Below are positions 1 through 11,259 of a stretch of DNA of 64,000 nucleotides, one piece after another. Made by a program: the position numbers and the translations under genes. The stretch lies in contig QVRM01000484.1 of NCBI GenBank assembly GCA_003439945.1, positions 868,001 to 932,000 on the forward strand, written 5' to 3'. Origin of the DNA: Dermanyssus gallinae. Taxonomy: Eukaryota > Arthropoda > Arachnida > Mesostigmata > Dermanyssidae. The notes under the pieces were generated by a model that was given only the letters and a program-made list of their open reading frames with translations, did no database searches and was not told the origin of the DNA. Position 1 is the stretch's first letter; each line of letters starts with the position of its first letter.

Positions 1-930
1 TGTCTTAAGTTGCAGCCGCCAGCTTATGGCGTGTTGTTGTATGCAACAACCGTGTCGTAAGAAGACCCGACGCGCCAAATGTTTCGAAAGTCAACGGGAC
101 TAGGTCGTGCATGCGGCATGTTGCCGGTTGCTTTGCTATTCGATAAGTCTCCACATTGTCTACAAATTGTCGCGCTGTCTACACCTGTTTGAAACAAAAT
201 GCTACTTGTCCTTTATTGCTGATCCATCTTGGTGTGCACATCAATATCATCGGATGAGACTTAAATATACCGTCTTGCAAAAACGTAGTGAGACATCTAC
301 GGATGCGAGTGGAGAGTCTGGTGTGGTTATTTGCACACGCAGACGCTGCGCGTGACGGATGAGAGAATCAGGCAATTGTGTCTCTTCTAATTAACGCGGC
401 ATTACGTGTGAATACATCATGGTGTTTCCATTGCAAAATTCAGAATACGAATGTCGGCAGTGATAGTGTGGGCTAGCATTGGAACAGAGTGGACCATTGT
501 GCACGACACATTGGGTAGTAGGCTTCGAAGAAGTTTAGCGAACCGTAAAATAAACTGTGTATGTGGCTATCACTGCAAAATCGTAACACCTGTTTTGGCA
601 TCATGAAAACCCCACCTTCTTGGAGAAGATCGTCACCGATGTCGAGAGTTGGTGGCATCATTTTGAGTCAGAGTCATTTGACACAATGGAAGAATGCATA
701 GTAACCTCCCCTACAAAAAAATCAAAGACGCTTTAACTTGGACGACAAACTGAAGGACACAGTGGGGAACTGGCTCCTGTCACAGTCGCAGGATTTCTCG
801 AGACAGGGAACCTTTTGACTCACGAAACAGTAGGATAGCTACGCTCCGACGTCTTTGATTACGTTTTGAAGACGTGATTACGTTTGAATAAAGACTTCAA
901 TTGTAGCCACAGTGTCGTTTCGCACCTTTT
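1..930. other. No gene recognised
   Basis: Mixed-composition sequence with only short open frames and no recognisable protein or RNA gene. The first 30 bases resemble a stretch near 39,168-39,210 (same start, then a shared 'cttatggc'), so the left edge may lie inside a dispersed repeat. That match is short and judged by eye. Confidence 0.4.
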
Positions 931-932
931 CC

Positions 933-935
<3 letters not shown>

Positions 936-1017
<82 letters not shown>
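936..1017. repeat. (TA)n microsatellite
   Basis: About 80 bp of alternating TA, interrupted once by a GTG near 987. It is one of many such tracts in the window. Confidence 0.95.
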
Positions 1018-1019
<2 letters not shown>

Positions 1020-1020
<1 letters not shown>

Positions 1021-2290
1021 TTTAATTTACCACTGCTTGTAGAGTATCTTTTGAATCAGATGCTCTCACTGTGCAGTATGTCATATAGCGTGCTGCTGGC
1101 TTCGTATAGTTTTATATACTACCATAGCATGAAAATTATTATTATTATTACTACTATATGTATAAGAGTAATCGCAAGCTTGCATAAACGTTTGCAAGGT
1201 CTTTAAGAAGGTATCTATCTGTGTGGGTGTGTGTGTATATGCGGACGATGCAGAAGCAGGCGTTCCCCTGTACAATTCATTCGGGGCTAAGCCGTCATCA
1301 GGCGTGAAGGGTGGACGGGAGGGCATTAAGCACAAACAAGAAAAATAAGAGAGAGAGAAAGAGGGGGGGGGAGAAGCACAAAACGGAGAAGAACAAGAAG
1401 AAAAGGACTGACAAATGAATAGTAGTAAAATAGAGGGGTGGACCGACCCCCCGACCGGCCGACCGGAACAGCCGAACCAAGCCCAACGTAAACGTTCGTA
1501 CAAATATCTGCACGTGCGTGGGGAGCACCTTATTTGCCAGAAAATTCTATTGCGCTGCGTTCTTATTTTTCCTCCGTCTGCTTCTGTTTTTCCTCTCTCC
1601 TCTCAACCCCCGCCTGTTCTCCTTCGTATCTCTCTTTCTCGCTGTCATCGCTTTCAAAAGGGAAAAATTCGACGATTGTCGTCGTTGCGTTTGCCCACGC
1701 TTGTCGCCGCGGCTCCCAAACGCGTAGGAGCAGCCCGCAGTGGCAGCAGCAGCGACAACGGCGGCACCAGAACCAGCGGAAGCAGCCGGACAAGAACGGG
1801 CTGTGGCTGTATATCGCGACCCTTTGAGGCTATCCAGACTCGCTTCGCTGCACGCGATGTTACAAAACCGGCGACAGCGCCCAGCCTACGCCCAGCCGAC
1901 GAAATAAATGGATGAGCTACATTTTTCCAGCAACTTGTCTCTCTAAATCAAAAGCCTTCCCCTGTTGGCCGCAGCTGGCTACCCTGAACGGTCTGGGGCC
2001 CCGTCGACGCCGTCGCTGCCGTGGCCACCGCTGCCCTCGCCGCGTTGTACCATTGAAAAGTCGAGAGGTGCCGTCAACCACCTCCCGTATGCGGGCTTCT
2101 CCAACCCCCCCCCCCCGAGCTTGGCCCACACCTTCTACCGCTTGAGACACACTCGACGATGACGACGAGGAGAGCAGAGGAGCGGATCCACGTTATCAAC
2201 GAGTGGCGCATGCGAGTCGCATTGCGTTGTCACCTGAATCGTCACATTAGTGTGGAGCTGAGCAAGTTTCTTTACCTGGCATCGCAAGCT
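1020..2290. other. GC-richer low-complexity block, no gene supported
   Basis: From about 1,320 the sequence becomes rich in purine and pyrimidine tracts, then in CAG/CGG-type triplets (1,735-1,800). Several overlapping frames are open on both strands, as expected from the composition. None shows a known domain. A 5' exon or promoter-proximal region of a host gene is possible but nothing here proves it. Confidence 0.35.
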
Positions 2291-2796
2291 TACCACAATG
2301 AATATGGTGTAATGCGAACAATTATATAATGATAATTGCTGTCTTGCAAATAGAAGATCAGATGTTTAAGGCGTTCCAAAAATAGGCTAAGTTTTTTATC
2401 ATCAAAAATGAAAAACATCATATATATTACATTTTCTGTGCTGCGTACACGGGCTTTCAGCCTGACAAGCTATTCGACCATAATGTTTTAATACACATAA
2501 GATATAGTATATAAAACGCACCAAAAAACAATAACAAGGGTTTTCAGGATATTTTAAACCCCCGTTAAAAACGTTTAAGGCTTATTTTAACCCAGACATG
2601 ACACATTTCTAATGAAAAACAACATCGGTGAGGAAAATGTTAACTTTTTGGCTTGTACAAGCTGTACATAGAACGCTTAAGTTTTTAGCACTTTTCACAT
2701 AATCGGTTTTTGGTCCACTGATGGACGTGGGCTTATTAGCGCATAGTCTACTCATCAAAAAAATCTACTGTAGAAGTGTAGCGGTTTTCATTCGTA

Positions 2797-3330
2797 AGGG
2801 AAGGCCAGTGATTGTTCCCGTTACGCGACATTCCGGGACATTTCGTCCTCAAGTGTTTAACTGTCTTAGATCCAGAATTCACTCGCATTGTGATTGATTC
2901 CGTCCAAATTCTGTTGAAGGTAATTACAGATTATGCTACAATAAGGTTTGCCATTCACCGTGAAGTGAAATAAATAGGGTCCAATAATTTATTTGGACCA
3001 TAAGTCGTAGCAGTCTGTCACATATAACACGTCTCTTCGTGAATCATGTGAGGGTTCTCGATTGTCTAGATGCGACAGCTTTGTTTATTTACACCTCCAT
3101 TTAAATATAAACGAGTTTCGTCAGAGAACCTATTTTTTTTTTACAAAAATGGCATCACGTTGCATTATCTCGGAAGCCCAATAGGAGAAGTTTAGTCGCT
3201 TCTGATGGTATATAGGCTTGAGGTCTTGCGTCAGCGCTCGTTCTTTGCATATCACGCACTAAACAGATCCTGTGAAAATTTTCGCACAATTTCACCAATC
3301 ATGCTCTCACAAGGTTAAGGGTCGGCTATG
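2797..3330 (-). pseudogene. Degenerate Tc1/mariner-superfamily transposase fragment
   Basis: Read on the minus strand and allowing frame changes, this stretch carries two landmarks of a common arthropod transposase group (often annotated as Tc3-like or with an N-terminal DUF4817 helix-turn-helix). One is LNGGVNKQSCRI near 3,070-3,105, matching the family pattern 'HF.LNG.VNKQNCR.W'. The other is ISRNG-NNHWPSL near 2,797-2,830, matching 'ISR.GD.NWPPRSCDLTP', which lies beside a catalytic aspartate. Between them is a stretch like 'IIGPYLF...VNG'. Stops and frameshifts show it is dead. A related, equally broken copy lies at 57,465-58,080; the two share a similar stretch around 2,950-3,110 and 57,500-57,680. 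Family assignment is from memory of motifs, not from a search. Confidence 0.6.
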
Positions 3331-3339
3331 TCGACAGTA

Positions 3340-4500
3340 AAATGCACGAAGAGCTCGCCAGCATGCCCGTACAGAATTTCACTTAGCATAATAAATATTT
3401 ACAATAGCAACGTCTTCTTCCGTTGAGTGACGCTCCACCTTTAAGTTGGCATCAGCCCACAAAGCATAACTAGTTATTTCTATAATATCCACAACATTGT
3501 TGTATTTTATTACTTGCGTATCGGTGACTACTCAACATTATCTTGGCGTGCCTTTCTATAGTTCCAATACACCCTCTGTCGGAAGAACGCGGTCGATTAT
3601 ACCTCCGCTGTGGCCTCAAAGAGCTTGTGGCTAAGCTCTTTTGGTAGCTTGAGTGCATTTTTGCCCCAAACGCTTAACAGTGACTCGAGATCGACCGTCA
3701 TTACAACGTGGGCTTCAAGGCGCCTTTTGTGCATCTTCTGTTGGCGAATAATGTGGCAGGCGCTACCGCTGGCTAGTGCACGATGGCCGAGGGCGTACGT
3801 TTCAAAGACAGTGACGTCTCACTTCGCGGCCGATTATGGTGCCAGTCCCGGCTGGTAAGGCCACCCAGTCGACGCCTGTCATCCCTCTACAGTCCAGAAA
3901 GCGCCTGTATCACGCGGGGTAGCCGGCTTGTCTGAAAGCGCGCCCGAAGGTGTCATTGGTGGTGTCGTGGCGGCCCTGCGTAAGCCCGCTCAGCTTAGGG
4001 CAGCTAAGCCAGTACGGCGTCTTGTTGGTGGCCGTTGAGTCCGTATGCAGTAGCGGCCACTGCGGAGGTGCAAATATGTGGCAAGTCAAAAAACACGCGC
4101 AATGCAAGGTCGGTGGCAAGCGAATGGCCAAAGCATTCAGCCGGACCGGTAGGATTGTCGACGTCAATGTCTTATCCCCGGGCGTCAGACGGAGGATGTT
4201 TTTTTATAACTCTCCTCAGCTGGCTGTCGAGGCCCAAAGATTCTGCTGGCAGAAGGAAGGCGGGTGAGGTCCGTAGTACAAGATATCTTGCACTCATATT
4301 GCCGGGGCAGAAAGTAGGCTTGGTCGCTGGTAAAGCCGGCAGAGCTGTTCTCTCTTCTCGGCCAGTACCGGCCCGATCATGTCGGGGAACACTGCCGTCG
4401 TACCCAGCAGGTTCAGTTCACACCGGCCCTTCACTAGAATACCCGGGAGCTTGCTGTTAAACTCAGCGATCACCTGCTGTCTCTTTTCGTCTTCGAAACT
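3340..4500. other. GC-richer block of unknown nature, possible decayed gene
   Basis: Composition rises sharply between about 3,600 and 4,480. On the minus strand several frames of 60-90 codons follow one another (for example 4,167-3,910, and an open stretch around 4,480-4,310), which could be a frameshifted pseudogene. I recognise no domain. The plus-strand frames at 3,610-3,858 and 4,035-4,460 are no more convincing. A decayed mobile-element ORF is the simplest guess. Confidence 0.25.
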
Positions 4501-4743
4501 TTGAAGGAATAGTATAGTAGTGCTTTTTCTGTTTTTATTTCGAATACTATTAATAATAATAATATTTTTTGAGCACGGGTTTATTACTCATATGTACATC
4601 TACCTTAATTACTAAATATAAATATATTGATTGATTGATTTATTCGCTTGATAAGTGTGTGTACACATATCACCCTTTTATATCAGGGGCGCATTGTGCT
4701 GCAGCTATCAATTACCTATATTGTAGTCCTCCCTTATTTGTCC

Positions 4744-5621
4744 TTATGTGTTGAACATCTTCCATCGGGATAATCTCTGCTTAGTAATTTCAACCTGTGC
4801 CTTTTCTGCATCCTTACCTAGTCCTAGCGCTTCCCCTAATTTTAAATTCCTAATCCCTCCCAATTGTTCACATTCCCTAACTAGATGCTCTATCGTTTCT
4901 TCTCTCTCACCGCATATCCGACAAATCGTTGTTCTTAACTCCTCATAACAGCTTCGCTGCACCCTTGTATCTAACATACCGGCTCTCGCATCCGCTAACA
5001 GCCCGCTGCCTCTTGTATTATCATATAACCATGTTACCTCACCCCTTTTTAATTTCATTTTTCCGTATATTTCTTTTAAACTAGTTTTCTGCATGAGTGC
5101 TGCCCGCCATTTTTCTGTGTATGCTGCCTTTACCCTACTCTTAATTTGTCCACTGGACATAGCAGCGTCTGCCCATTGTTTACTATTAAGTCCTATCTGT
5201 CTTGCTGCGGATTCCACCCTCCTATCCCATTTTGTTTTCACCCCCATTGCTCTTTTTACCCATTGTATCTTCTTAACCCATCGTTCATCATTCAATGTCT
5301 TAATTCGGGTGCAATACCTGAGTTTACTTTGAACTTCTCTTTCGATGAATTTTGACATACCGCGTTCCCCTTCAAGAAACTCCTTGCTACAGTTAAAACG
5401 GCACCCCAATGAGAATCGAATTACTTCTCTTTGAATCCCTTCTAACTTTCTCCACAAGCCTGAGCTATGCACTAGCACAGCATTTCCAAAAGTCAGCCCA
5501 GGTACGTACATTGCCTTCCAAATGTCTCTTGTAACCACATATCTATTAAACCCCTAAAGACTTTTGCATCTTACTGAATTCCTACCCTTCTCTGCTTTCT
5601 TTATTCTTAATATTTCCTCCT
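4744..5621 (-). pseudogene. 3' end of a LINE ORF2 (after the RT core), 5'-truncated
   Basis: An open minus-strand frame of 264 codons (5,538-4,744) continues upstream in the same frame past a single TAG at 5,556-5,554 to about 5,621, where a (TA)n tract begins. It ends with a zinc-knuckle-like motif CRICGEREETIEHLVREC (C-x2-C...H-x4-C), typical of the region behind the RT palm in many non-LTR retrotransposons. The segment upstream ('GNAVLVHSSGLWRKLEGIQREVIRF') fits the thumb/connection region, where LINEs have 'P...YG...W......L...Q...R'. No RT catalytic box remains, so this is a truncated, non-autonomous relic. The clade is not assigned. Confidence 0.75.
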
Positions 5622-5626
5622 CCTTC

Positions 5627-5629
<3 letters not shown>

Positions 5630-5673
<44 letters not shown>
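5630..5673. repeat. (TA)n microsatellite
   Basis: About 44 bp of TA. It abuts the 5' end of the LINE relic on its left, suggesting that the LINE integrated in or next to TA-rich DNA, or that the tract expanded at the junction. Confidence 0.95.
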
Positions 5674-5674
<1 letters not shown>

Positions 5675-5679
5675 CATTT

Positions 5680-6775
5680 TGCAATATTGCTTATATTATT
5701 ATTATGATTATTATTATTGCTTGTGTGTCGGTGACCACTCAGCATTAGCCTGGTGTCTAATATTATTATCATAGGCCTTTAAAATTTAAGATACGTCTGC
5801 TGCATGTGCAGACACAAATACAACAAAGTTTAACAAACCATACTAACAGATACCGCTAATGCAGATTGAACATGAATACCTTGTCATTTAGCCTTAAATC
5901 TTTTTGGACAGCGTTTGACGTTACAAGCCTCCTCCATGAGCAGCCTTATCTTAATTTAGCAAACAAATAGCATAAATACTGAGGAAACGTTTGTAGACGG
6001 GCTGCACTTTACAAAAAACGTGGCTTAAATTTTTCGATTTAGTGTATAACAGTAGCATCATCGTCACATTTTTACAGCGTTATTACGTTCTCTAGTATTG
6101 CGCTAAAATACCGCAAGGATTGTTCAACTGTCATGGGGGACATGCCATTTCGCTAAAACGTTTGCTATTTACTATTCGTCGTAGCCGACCACCGAAGAGG
6201 TTAACAAGTAAGTTACAGTTGCGTTCCAAACAAGCATGCGGCCGAGCGAGATATCCGGGAGTTTCAGTACACACGGAAAGTCGGCCGACAGACTTTAGTT
6301 CCCGACAAAAGGTGTCATTCAAAGCGAACAAACGTGGGGCGCGTGACAGTCCATGATAGGCCAACGCGTCTATATGATCTATATAGTGACAGTGGGGCCA
6401 GACCACCTTGCGGCCTCTATGTAACCAAGCTCTAGCCCCATGACTACCCGGCCCTCGGCCACGAACGAGAACCATGAGAGCTGGTGGAGCGCGGTGCTCT
6501 CCATCCACGGTCTCGAAGTAGTGCCACATATTTCCGAACTCTAGGAGAGTGGGGAGGATTCTGGTTTTTAGTGATTAAAAGTCCAACACTGGGTGCTGTT
6601 GGTCACCAGTACGAATACAACATTAGCGCTTCCAAACCTTCCATAGAAAAAAATAACTCCTTGACTACTAACGGCTTGAAGCCTGGCTTTATCAGAAATG
6701 GGCTCTATCAGCCTGTCAGCCAGTCTCTAGAGTTCAACGTTCTAAGCGTCCCTGTCCGCAGCCTGGGTCAATGAC
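5680..6775. other. No gene recognised
   Basis: AT-rich to about 6,120, then GC-richer. A minus-strand frame of 132 codons (6,529-6,131) and overlapping plus frames show no recognisable domain. The GC-richer part adjoins the R1-like relic and could be its more decayed upstream portion. Confidence 0.3.
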
Positions 6776-6779
6776 GACA

Positions 6780-7400
6780 CGATTGCGGGTTCTGTCATCA
6801 CTACCGCGGCGGACCATCTACGCCGCCTAAAGAAACCGGGCCCATTACCTGATCCCTTGCCACAGCGTTCAGCTGTTTAATATTTTGTGTCCTGCAAAAT
6901 GACTGTGCTAACCCCCTTAGGTGGCTGTTAGACTGCTCCGACGCGGGGGTTTCACGCGAGGTTTGTGGACCCGCAGCCTCATCCTGGATTTATAAGTCTG
7001 GTACGGAAGCCCGACACCGGGACCGCTCGCGTACTTCGCCACACAGGCTCTGACGAGTCATGGCCAGTTCCAGGTCTGCATGCAGATAATAGGAAAATCC
7101 CTGACGGACATCTGCGTCCTACGTAACTCCGGTCTCCCGGACACGGTAGATCACGCAGTCACCGACTGTCCCTTGCTCTCCCGACATTGCCACAACTCAA
7201 ACTACGTGGGGGCTCGACAGAGAACGGCGAAAATCGTGTTCCGCTTGCACTCCTCCGCCGCTGACAGGATGAACGGATTCCAGTATCTTGACTCTGTCAT
7301 GACGGAGAAGACGCGACAGGAAGAGGCCCGGAGGACCAGACTGCCACGGGGATCAATCCGATCCCTCTCCGGCTCAGTACCCGAAGGCACGTTGAAGTAG
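6780..7400 (+). pseudogene. Internally deleted R1-like LINE ORF2 relic
   Basis: Two stretches match the R1-like ORF2 at 47,521-50,545. Near 6,800-6,850 'LRRLKKPGPLPDP' corresponds to 'LATGKAPGLDGIPPE', and near 6,950-7,015 'ISLVRKPDTGTA' corresponds to 'LVLIPKPGRKTGPS' at the start of the RT. From about 7,040 the text jumps to the C-terminus: 'TQALTSHGQFQ', then the open frame 7,080-7,400 with SDICVL-like 'TDICVLRNSGLPDTVDH', corresponding to 'SDICVLCDSGETDNVEH'. The palm with its catalytic aspartates is missing and the second Cys of the zinc knuckle is replaced by Arg. This copy is defective, in the opposite orientation to the large R1-like copy. Confidence 0.65.
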
Positions 7401-7409
7401 TAGTAAAGA

Positions 7410-8180
7410 ATGATTTCAGCTCCTCGCCTCTTCCTGAGGCCATTTAGGTAAGAGGTTTTTAGTGGGTATTATGCCAACAACGTCGGCATGGTGGTATTTC
7501 CCTTCTTAAAAATGACTGCTCTGACGATACGGATTTGCATTTCATGATTAATTATATGACCTGGTTCGATTAGTGAAAGAGTAAGGATGCTCACGGCTTG
7601 ATGGCTGAACGCAAATGGTTTCTGCGGGCGTTATTGAAAGCGTTTTGGAAGTACAGTTTGGCCATCACTGTTGGAGCTTTGCAGGATCAAAAAAAAAGCG
7701 CGGACTCAGTGGACTGATACCAAGAGTTACAGAAATAGTATCCCTATTGCCTATTTAAACCGCCAATCGGTGCACGAGTGAGGAACAGGTTATCGGAAAA
7801 ATGAAGCCATTAACTCGGTGTCGCAGATGAGTATGGATTTGCAGTAGGCATAGTTTACAATATTAATCACGACGATTTACGCATGATAAATAAATTATGT
7901 ATTACCTGACATATGCAATGTGGTTTCACACTCCTTTACATCAAGAGCAGCGCAGGGCTCCATTGAGAAGTAAGGTATGGATCCGAATTTTTCGTTGAAC
8001 AACATAACATGGTGTTTCCAATATGAATCGTTGTTGATTTTCTTAAGGTGTTTCACAGCCTCTACGACCGCTTCCGCGAGTGTGTGGCGTTGTCCGTTTT
8101 CAAAAACCTAATTGGAATACCTTTTAACAGCTGTAGTGGAACTTTAAATGAAATAATATATTAACAACGTCCGAAGAAAC
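7410..8180. other. No gene recognised
   Basis: AT-rich, non-repetitive by eye. No open frame above 60 codons with recognisable content. Confidence 0.4.
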
Positions 8181-8227
8181 TGTTGTCGCGCAAAGACAAC
8201 AATAGGAACCGTGTCAACAACATTAAT

Positions 8228-8292
8228 AAGGCCGATAACAACAACAACAAAAAGAGCAACAACAACAACAACAATAACAACAACAACAACAG
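8228..8292. repeat. (AAC)n-type triplet repeat
   Basis: Imperfect AAC/AAT triplets. They give a run of Asn codons in the plus frame 8,183-8,560, which I treat as a repeat artefact rather than a protein. Confidence 0.9.
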
Positions 8293-8299
8293 GAGACGG

Positions 8300-9640
8300 A
8301 GGTGCACGTTACAAGGAGGCTACTTAAACTGGGGGCCGCTCAATTATGGTGGACGCTATGAGTTATGGCTTGAAGAGCTTTATGATGCACCATCACTCAG
8401 CCCACAATGGAGCGGCGTATGTCACACGTATGTGCGTGGGCGCATGAGGGCGCGTTTTTCTTGCCGTCCTGGTGTCGTCGTCGACGTTGTTATTGTTGTT
8501 GTTATTGCTGTTGTTGTTGTTGCCGCCATCGTCATACCAACTACAACCATGAGGTTGTAGTTGTCACTTCGCCGCCGCCACGGTTCTTAGCACCGCCATC
8601 ATCACTATCAGTGACCTCGCTGGCAACGTCCGTTCTTCTGTCAGACGGAGAGAGCCAGCAAGCCAGCCAGCACGCTGCTTGCCTGCCACTCCATCGCCCC
8701 TACGTCTACAGCTCGTACAGCAGCAGTAGCAGCAGCAGCGGCTGCTTCATCAGCAGCAGGACCGCGATTAGTACCGCCATGCGTGCAGCGGCGAGGCGAG
8801 TCAGTGGTACTCGACGCATCTGAGAGAAGAAGTCGGCGCTCAGTCAGTTTGCGCTCTGCCGCGACCCCTTTGAGACAGGCCGTTAGCTGGACAAGCGGAC
8901 AACGGCCAGACGGCGAGACGATCCGCCGGGTGGGCGTCGTCTTGTGATGCTCTTCGTCGTCGCATCTTTGGTAGGAATGGAGAAAGGAAACCATCATCAT
9001 CCTTTGCTTCTTTCGACCATCTGCCCAGTATAGTCCCCATTCCCCTTGTCCATCTCCCATGGTGGTCTACAACTTTAGCTCGACGTACGCTGGCAGTAAG
9101 GTGATGATGAAGATGAAGAAGATTATGATGATGATGATGATGACGACGACGACGACGACAACAACAATAACGACACCCTTGACTTCGTCGCAGCAGCGTC
9201 GTCTGCTGGACGTCTGCCATTGAAATAGTTAGTCGCTTTAAAGTATCCGATCGCTCGTCCGCGTGCGCCCAAATGCCCCCTACGACGTTACGTGCTCTAG
9301 AACTGTACCGACCACAACATCCGCTGATCCCCTGCATCCCAAGCCATCAAGCTCGCATCAGAGAGCGAATGTTGCGGTTGTTAGCGCTGTTGTTGTTGTT
9401 GTTATTGCCACCGTCGTTGGAGCATATCATGTCTGCGTTTAGAGGCCTTATGCTTGTACCTCTGCTGCTGCTTCTGCATCTCAGATTCCCGTTCCTATAC
9501 TCGACTTGCCTGCGTCTAGCTTACAAGCGTCTCGTGAAAGAAGCAAAGCAGCACTTAAGTGGGGTGACGGCTGTATACGTCGCGCACACCGCAAGAAACT
9601 TCGGTGTCCCACGTATACGGTATCATAAACCGAGAGAATA
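8300..9640. other. GC-richer triplet-repeat region, no gene supported
   Basis: Contains (GTT)n at about 8,484-8,523, (CAG)n-like DNA at 8,715-8,760, and (GAT/GAC)n at about 9,104-9,172. Long frames are open on both strands because of these triplets. No domain was found. This could be the 5' region of a host gene, but I see no defensible exon. Confidence 0.35.
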
Positions 9641-9956
9641 AATTCCAAAGTGTTACGGATTCACAAATGTGTCTAAACTCTGGACCTATATAGATATATA
9701 TATATCGCATAAACCACGCACACTGTTCTCGGGACTACTGTGCAGATAGAGGCGCATGTCGTATGGACGAATCATGGCCAAAAGCTAAAAAAGGGAACGT
9801 AAATGTGTGCGGCTACGAGATGCGACGGTAGTATGAGCCGAATTTACTATTTATTATTGTTATTGTGATAGATATGCATGCACGTTCATGTATTACCCGA
9901 CATATACCGATGTTTACAGCCATCGAAGAAATAAAGAATAAAGTTCAAAACAACGC

Positions 9957-10108
9957 ATGAGCCGATCAGGGCGCTCCGACGTGGTATAGGAGCCTAGTGT
10001 GCTAGGATTCGTTGTCGTCTACTGCGGTGTCTCCGGTTTGATCCCTGTCGTTGATCGGATTTTCTAGGGGTGCTTATTGAGATTAATAATAATAATAATA
10101 ATAAATAG
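9957..10108 (+). mobile_element. Candidate tRNA-derived SINE
   Basis: A sequence fitting the RNA polymerase III A box (TGGTATAGGAG, 9,982-9,992; consensus TRGYNNANNNG) lies about 40 bp upstream of a B-box-like GGTTTGATCCC (10,035-10,045; consensus GGTTCGANTCC). About 40 bp further on is an (ATA)n tail (10,084-10,105). Internal promoter, spacing and simple-repeat tail are the standard layout of a tRNA-derived SINE. It is not a tRNA gene, since no acceptor stem closes around it. No second full copy was found in the window, so family status is unproven. Confidence 0.5.
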
Positions 10109-10109
10109 C

Positions 10110-10848
10110 GTTTTTCATGAAACATTACATTTAGCAATTTTCTAGAAACAACTTCAAGAAATCGGCGATTTGTGGTGCTGTACAGTGTAACATACCTGTA
10201 TATACTAGTTTTTGTAAGAAAATGTTTGTTTTGCTCGTCGCCGTCGTCTTTCGATAGCTGTACGGCACCGCAACGGTTTTGGAGGCTGTTTACCGAGGCG
10301 TTGTTCTGCGGGCGGACGGCCGGGGCCCATCGGCCATGCGGCGATCATCGATCCGAAGGTAGAAGGAAGACTTCCACTGTATGGATTTGCGGCTTCGATC
10401 CGCCACGCTGCTTTCATAGACTTGGGCACGTAGACGCACACACGCGCGGTCAGACACACACTGAGGTGATAAAATGAGGCTGGTGAGACAGATAGAAATA
10501 TAGTGAAAGAGAAATAGAAAAGCAGGGGGGTCGAGCTGTTGTTTAGAACCGTTCGCTTTTGGTGGTGAGATTTCGCTGCTTCGACAATTTGGCCACGAAG
10601 GCGAGTTGTGCCAACACAGTGACGGCGGGAGTGGACGAGAAAATGATCCCGAGCCGGCTTTGTGTTTGTTTGTCTCCGTATTGCGCTAGCAGCGCACTGT
10701 CTACTTTAGCTCGTTGGCTGGCTTCGGGCGGATGTAGGAGGCGAAGGGAATAAAATGAAGCAAAGACGAAAAAAAGAAGGCCAACACGCACTGTAGGCTA
10801 GACTATAAAAACGTGACCAAACGTCTTCGAGAAAAGCCTCTCTTTCTC

Positions 10849-10850
<2 letters not shown>
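10110..10850. other. No gene recognised
   Basis: GC-richer around 10,240-10,790 with opposing short frames. None has a recognisable domain. Confidence 0.35.
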
Positions 10851-10851
<1 letters not shown>

Positions 10852-10890
<39 letters not shown>

Positions 10891-10917
10891 TATATATATA
10901 TATATATATATATATAA
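10852..10917. repeat. (TA)n microsatellite
   Basis: About 66 bp of TA with one GA interruption. Confidence 0.95.
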
Positions 10918-11168
10918 ACAACTACATTGGAAAAAAACATGTAGGGAACAAAATAGCATGGACTTTCTCGCTATCATGAGATAATTTTAAAGCATAAAAA
11001 CGGCAAATTGCTACTTAGACCAACGCCTACTTGTCAGCTTCAATACTTATCGATAGGCATCCCTGTCTTGTAGCCCTACTCTGCATTTACAAGTGTAGCA
11101 AAACGAAGGAATCAAGCTGGCGTGACTGCTTCTATCGGCATCAACACAAAACATTAATTAAGACAGCA

Positions 11169-11190
11169 TATATATATATATATATATATA
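11169..11190. repeat. (TA)n microsatellite
   Basis: Short TA tract, 27 bp from the hammerhead-like motif at 11,217-11,246. Confidence 0.9.
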
Positions 11191-11216
11191 GTATAACGTA
11201 CCATGATCATACCAAA

Positions 11217-11246
11217 AGGTCGACTTGTCGAAAATGTCTTCATCAG
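11217..11246 (-). other. Hammerhead-ribozyme-like core, degenerate
   Basis: The minus strand reads CTGATGA, then A, then GAC...GTC able to pair as a short stem II, then GA where the hammerhead core needs GAAA. Penelope-like elements carry such motifs in their terminal repeats. The third conserved block is broken (GACC), so self-cleavage is not expected. Assignment is tentative. Confidence 0.2.
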
Positions 11247-11259
11247 CGTGAGTAAAAAA

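Noticed and set aside
8183..9340. Long frames on both strands around the AAC, GTT and GAT repeats
   Set aside because: Open on both strands because of triplet composition; no recognisable domain or splice structure.
9957..10050. Functional tRNA gene
   Set aside because: A and B boxes are present but no acceptor or anticodon stems close around them.
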